Of a DNA stretch of 10,123 nucleotides, positions 10,064 through 10,123 are shown in pieces. The stretch is from Zoogloeaceae bacterium (GTDB lineage: Bacteria > Pseudomonadota > Gammaproteobacteria > Burkholderiales > Rhodocyclaceae). The stretch is taken from assembly GCA_031282665.1 (NCBI GenBank), contig JAITDH010000126.1, positions 1 to 10,123 of the forward strand. The letters are read 5' to 3'. The notes under the pieces were generated by a model that made no database searches, was not told the DNA's origin, and was given only the letters and a program-made list of their open reading frames with translations. Each line of letters starts with the position of its first letter. Position 1 is the first letter of the stretch. Both the position numbers and the translations under genes were made by a program.

Positions 10064-10123
10064 ATGCAAAAAGACAATTGGCCTTCATCCGGCGATTTTC
10101 CCCATAATGACCACGTATCGAAC
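10064..10123 (+). CDS. Possible start of a divergent gene (partial)
   Basis: An ATG at 10064 opens a frame of 20 codons that runs to the window end, starting MQKDNWPSSGDFPHND. The predicted start is hydrophilic and not a signal peptide. No clear Shine-Dalgarno sequence precedes it. The placement, divergent from the operon and downstream of a plus-strand TATAAT, makes a gene start plausible, but 20 codons can be open by chance. No family can be named. Confidence 0.25.
   Translation, partial: MQKDNWPSSGDFPHNDHVSN

Overview
The window is GC-rich, gene-dense bacterial DNA. It is a signal-transduction locus from a Gram-negative bacterium, probably a proteobacterium. A betaproteobacterial origin is my guess from codon bias, from the style of the response-regulator domains and from a GCGAAGCGTAAT-type palindromic repeat between genes. 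No marker gene fixes the taxon.

Layout. Bases 1-69 hold the last 22 codons of a plus-strand gene that begins outside the window. It is followed after 14 bases by a 349-residue plus-strand response regulator (84-1133), which carries one intact receiver and one degenerate receiver. A short convergent intergenic region (1134-1203) contains a candidate terminator for the minus-strand operon and a palindromic repeat-like sequence. The rest, 1204 to 9906, is one tightly packed minus-strand operon of five genes. In transcription order they are: (1) a receiver + HD-GYP protein, a likely cyclic-di-GMP phosphodiesterase (9906-8824); (2) a membrane Cache-HAMP receptor ending in a GAF-like region, a charged helix and an HPt phosphotransfer domain (8831-6321); (3) a second Cache-HAMP receptor with a GAF-like C-terminus and no recognisable output domain (6324-4666); (4) a diacylglycerol/sphingosine-kinase-like protein with an altered nucleotide-binding motif (4655-3690); (5) a six-helix membrane hybrid histidine kinase with PAS, HisKA, HATPase, a pseudo-receiver and a true receiver (3690-1204). 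The junctions overlap by 8, 4 and 1 (or 4) bases, with a single 10-base gap, so co-transcription and translational coupling are very likely. The last 217 bases (9907-10123) are the operon's upstream region. They hold a perfect 10-bp palindrome beside a self-complementary ATTATAAT element and possibly the first codons of a divergent gene.

How the genes may work together (inference). All parts of a His-Asp-His-Asp phosphorelay are present but spread over separate proteins: kinase His and receiver Asp in the last gene, HPt His on the second gene's Cache receptor, and the terminal receiver Asp on the HD-GYP enzyme. Periplasmic ligand binding to the two paralogous Cache domains could gate phosphoryl flow to the phosphodiesterase and so alter cyclic-di-GMP. 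The lipid-kinase-like protein has no obvious place in this scheme and is the oddest member of the operon.
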